Of a DNA stretch of 6,137 nucleotides, positions 5,092-6,137 are shown one piece after another. Both the position numbers and the translations under genes were made by a program. Positions within the stretch are counted from its first letter, which is position 1, and every line of letters begins with the position of its first letter. The DNA comes from Bacteroidales bacterium. Lineage in GTDB: Bacteria > Bacteroidota > Bacteroidia > Bacteroidales > UBA1556. The notes below the pieces were generated by a model. The model saw nothing but the letters and a program-made list of their open reading frames with translations, made no database searches and was not told the origin of the DNA. The stretch is taken from the NCBI GenBank assembly GCA_029939445.1, contig JAOZSY010000159.1, positions 1 to 6,137 on the forward strand. The letters are read 5' to 3'.

Positions 5092-6137
5092 ATGGGTAAA
5101 TTTATTATCGAAGGCGGTAGAAAACTAAAAGGTGAAATAACACCTCAAGGAGCTAAAAATGAAGCACTTCAAATTATTTGTGCTACACTAATGAGTCCAG
5201 AAAAAATCACTATTAATAAGATTCCCGACATTAGAGATGTCAATAAATTAATTCTTTTGTTACGTGATTTTGGTGTTAAAGTAGAAAAACTAAGTAGCGA
5301 ATCGTATTCTTTTCAGGCTGACGAGGTAAATATAGATTATATATATACTGAAGAATTTAAGGAGCAAGCTTCTAGTTTGCGAGGTTCGGTAATGATATTA
5401 GGACCACTTTTGGCACGCTTTGGAAAGGCTAACCTACCACAGCCCGGTGGCGATAAGATTGGTAGACGAAGACTTGATACCCACTTTATTGGACTAGAAA
5501 AACTTGGCGCTAAGTTTACTTTTGATGCCAAAAATCACTTCTATTCAATTACTTCCAACGGATTAAAAGGAGCATATATGCTTCTAGAAGAAGCCTCAGT
5601 AACTGGTACTGCAAATATACTAATGGCAGCAGTAATGGCTAAAGGCACTACGCAAATATATAATGCAGCATGTGAGCCTTATCTTACCCAACTTAGCAGA
5701 ATGCTGAACCGTATGGGTGCAAAAATTGAAGGTGTAGGATCTAACCTTTTAACAATAACAGGTGTTAGCAGCTTAAAAGGAACAGAGCATACAATGCTAG
5801 CAGATATGATTGAAGTTGGTAGTTTTATTGGCCTTGCTGCTATGACTCAATCCGAAATTCTTATTAAAGATGTTGATTATAACGAATTGGGAATGATTCC
5901 AATGATTTTTAAAAGAATGGGAATAAAAATGGAACTGCAAGGAGATTCAATTTTAGTTCCTGCCCAAGATAGATACGAAATAGAATCTTATATTGATGGG
6001 TCCATACTAACAATTGCTGACTCTCCATGGCCGGGCTTCACTCCCGATCTTATTTCTATTGCATTAGTAGTTGCTACTCAAGCAAAAGGAAGTGTTCTCA
6101 TTCATCAAAAAATGTTTGAAAGTCGCCTTTTCTTTGT
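5092..6137 (+). CDS. murA: UDP-N-acetylglucosamine 1-carboxyvinyltransferase, C-terminus cut by window edge
   Basis: Transfers enolpyruvate from phosphoenolpyruvate to UDP-GlcNAc, the first committed step of peptidoglycan synthesis in the cytoplasm. 348 codons are visible; the family has about 420-435, so roughly 70-90 residues lie beyond the edge. The N-terminus MGKFIIEGGRKLKGEI with QGAKNEAL places Lys22 and Asn23 exactly where E. coli MurA has them, which fixes the start at 5092. Arg97 (SLRGS) and Arg126 match E. coli Arg91 and Arg120, and Asp319 in PWPGFTPDL matches the catalytic Asp305. The mobile loop reads PGGDKIGRRRLDTH, so Asp121 replaces the usual Cys115, the residue attacked by fosfomycin. 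The last visible motif, HQKMFESRLFF, is also typical. An in-frame ATG at 5029 would add 21 residues not expected in the family. No Shine-Dalgarno is present. It is transcribed away from folE. Confidence 0.97.
   Translation, partial: MGKFIIEGGRKLKGEITPQGAKNEALQIICATLMSPEKITINKIPDIRDVNKLILLLRDFGVKVEKLSSESYSFQADEVNIDYIYTEEFKEQASSLRGSVMILGPLLARFGKANLPQPGGDKIGRRRLDTHFIGLEKLGAKFTFDAKNHFYSITSNGLKGAYMLLEEASVTGTANILMAAVMAKGTTQIYNAACEPYLTQLSRMLNRMGAKIEGVGSNLLTITGVSSLKGTEHTMLADMIEVGSFIGLAAMTQSEILIKDVDYNELGMIPMIFKRMGIKMELQGDSILVPAQDRYEIESYIDGSILTIADSPWPGFTPDLISIALVVATQAKGSVLIHQKMFESRLFF

Noticed and set aside
5337..5531. Minus-strand open frame inside murA
   Set aside because: Antisense to the conserved MurA active-site loop; a shadow frame.
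1..6137. Mobile element, CRISPR, defence, toxin-antitoxin or secondary-metabolite system
   Set aside because: Every complete gene belongs to a housekeeping or widely conserved family, there are no long direct or terminal repeats, and no spacer-like periodicity is present.

Overview
The window looks like chromosomal DNA of an AT-rich member of the Bacteroidota, but I cannot name a genus. Four things point there. The MurA has the 'GGDKIGRRRLDTH' active-site loop that I associate with this phylum. None of the genes has a recognisable Shine-Dalgarno sequence; the leaders are A/T-rich. Two genes have a TAnnTTTG-type -7 promoter element of the Bacteroidota sigma factor just upstream. One enzyme is a lipid-anchored M3 peptidase. 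All complete genes are housekeeping or conserved families. I see no mobile element, CRISPR array, tRNA, rRNA, toxin-antitoxin pair or defence system.

Layout, left to right: (1) 1-96, a possible C-terminal end of a plus-strand gene cut by the window edge (weak call). (2) A strong hairpin terminator at 122-167, between that stub and the end of the next gene. (3) 190-2313, minus strand, an M3-family metallopeptidase (Dcp/oligopeptidase type) made as a lipoprotein. (4) An intrinsic terminator at 2342-2374 that ends the fabD transcript. (5) 2420-3307, minus, fabD (malonyl-CoA:ACP transacylase). (6) 3335-3394, a long imperfect hairpin in the fabD upstream region. (7) 3423-4145, minus, a BI-1/YbhL-type multi-pass membrane protein, with a promoter element at 4186-4193. 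(8) 4289-4900, minus, folE (GTP cyclohydrolase I), with a promoter element at 4926-4933. (9) A 191-bp divergent intergenic region. (10) 5092-6137, plus, murA, running off the right edge with 348 codons visible.

The four complete genes all lie on the minus strand but do not form a tight operon. Gaps are 106-143 bp, two promoter elements separate folE and the BI-1 gene into their own units, and a terminator separates fabD from the peptidase. I found no convincing terminator after folE or after the BI-1 gene, so read-through folE to BI-1 to fabD remains possible. Functionally the genes are unrelated: pterin/folate or queuosine precursor synthesis (folE), fatty acid initiation (fabD), peptidoglycan precursor synthesis (murA), envelope peptide turnover (M3 peptidase) and membrane homeostasis (BI-1).

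The items most worth a second look are the 60-nt hairpin before fabD, whose internal loop can form G-U pairs only in the sense RNA; the Cys-to-Asp exchange in MurA, which predicts insensitivity to fosfomycin; and the overlap between the fabD terminator and the only room available for a peptidase promoter. I did not find evidence of a new multi-gene system.
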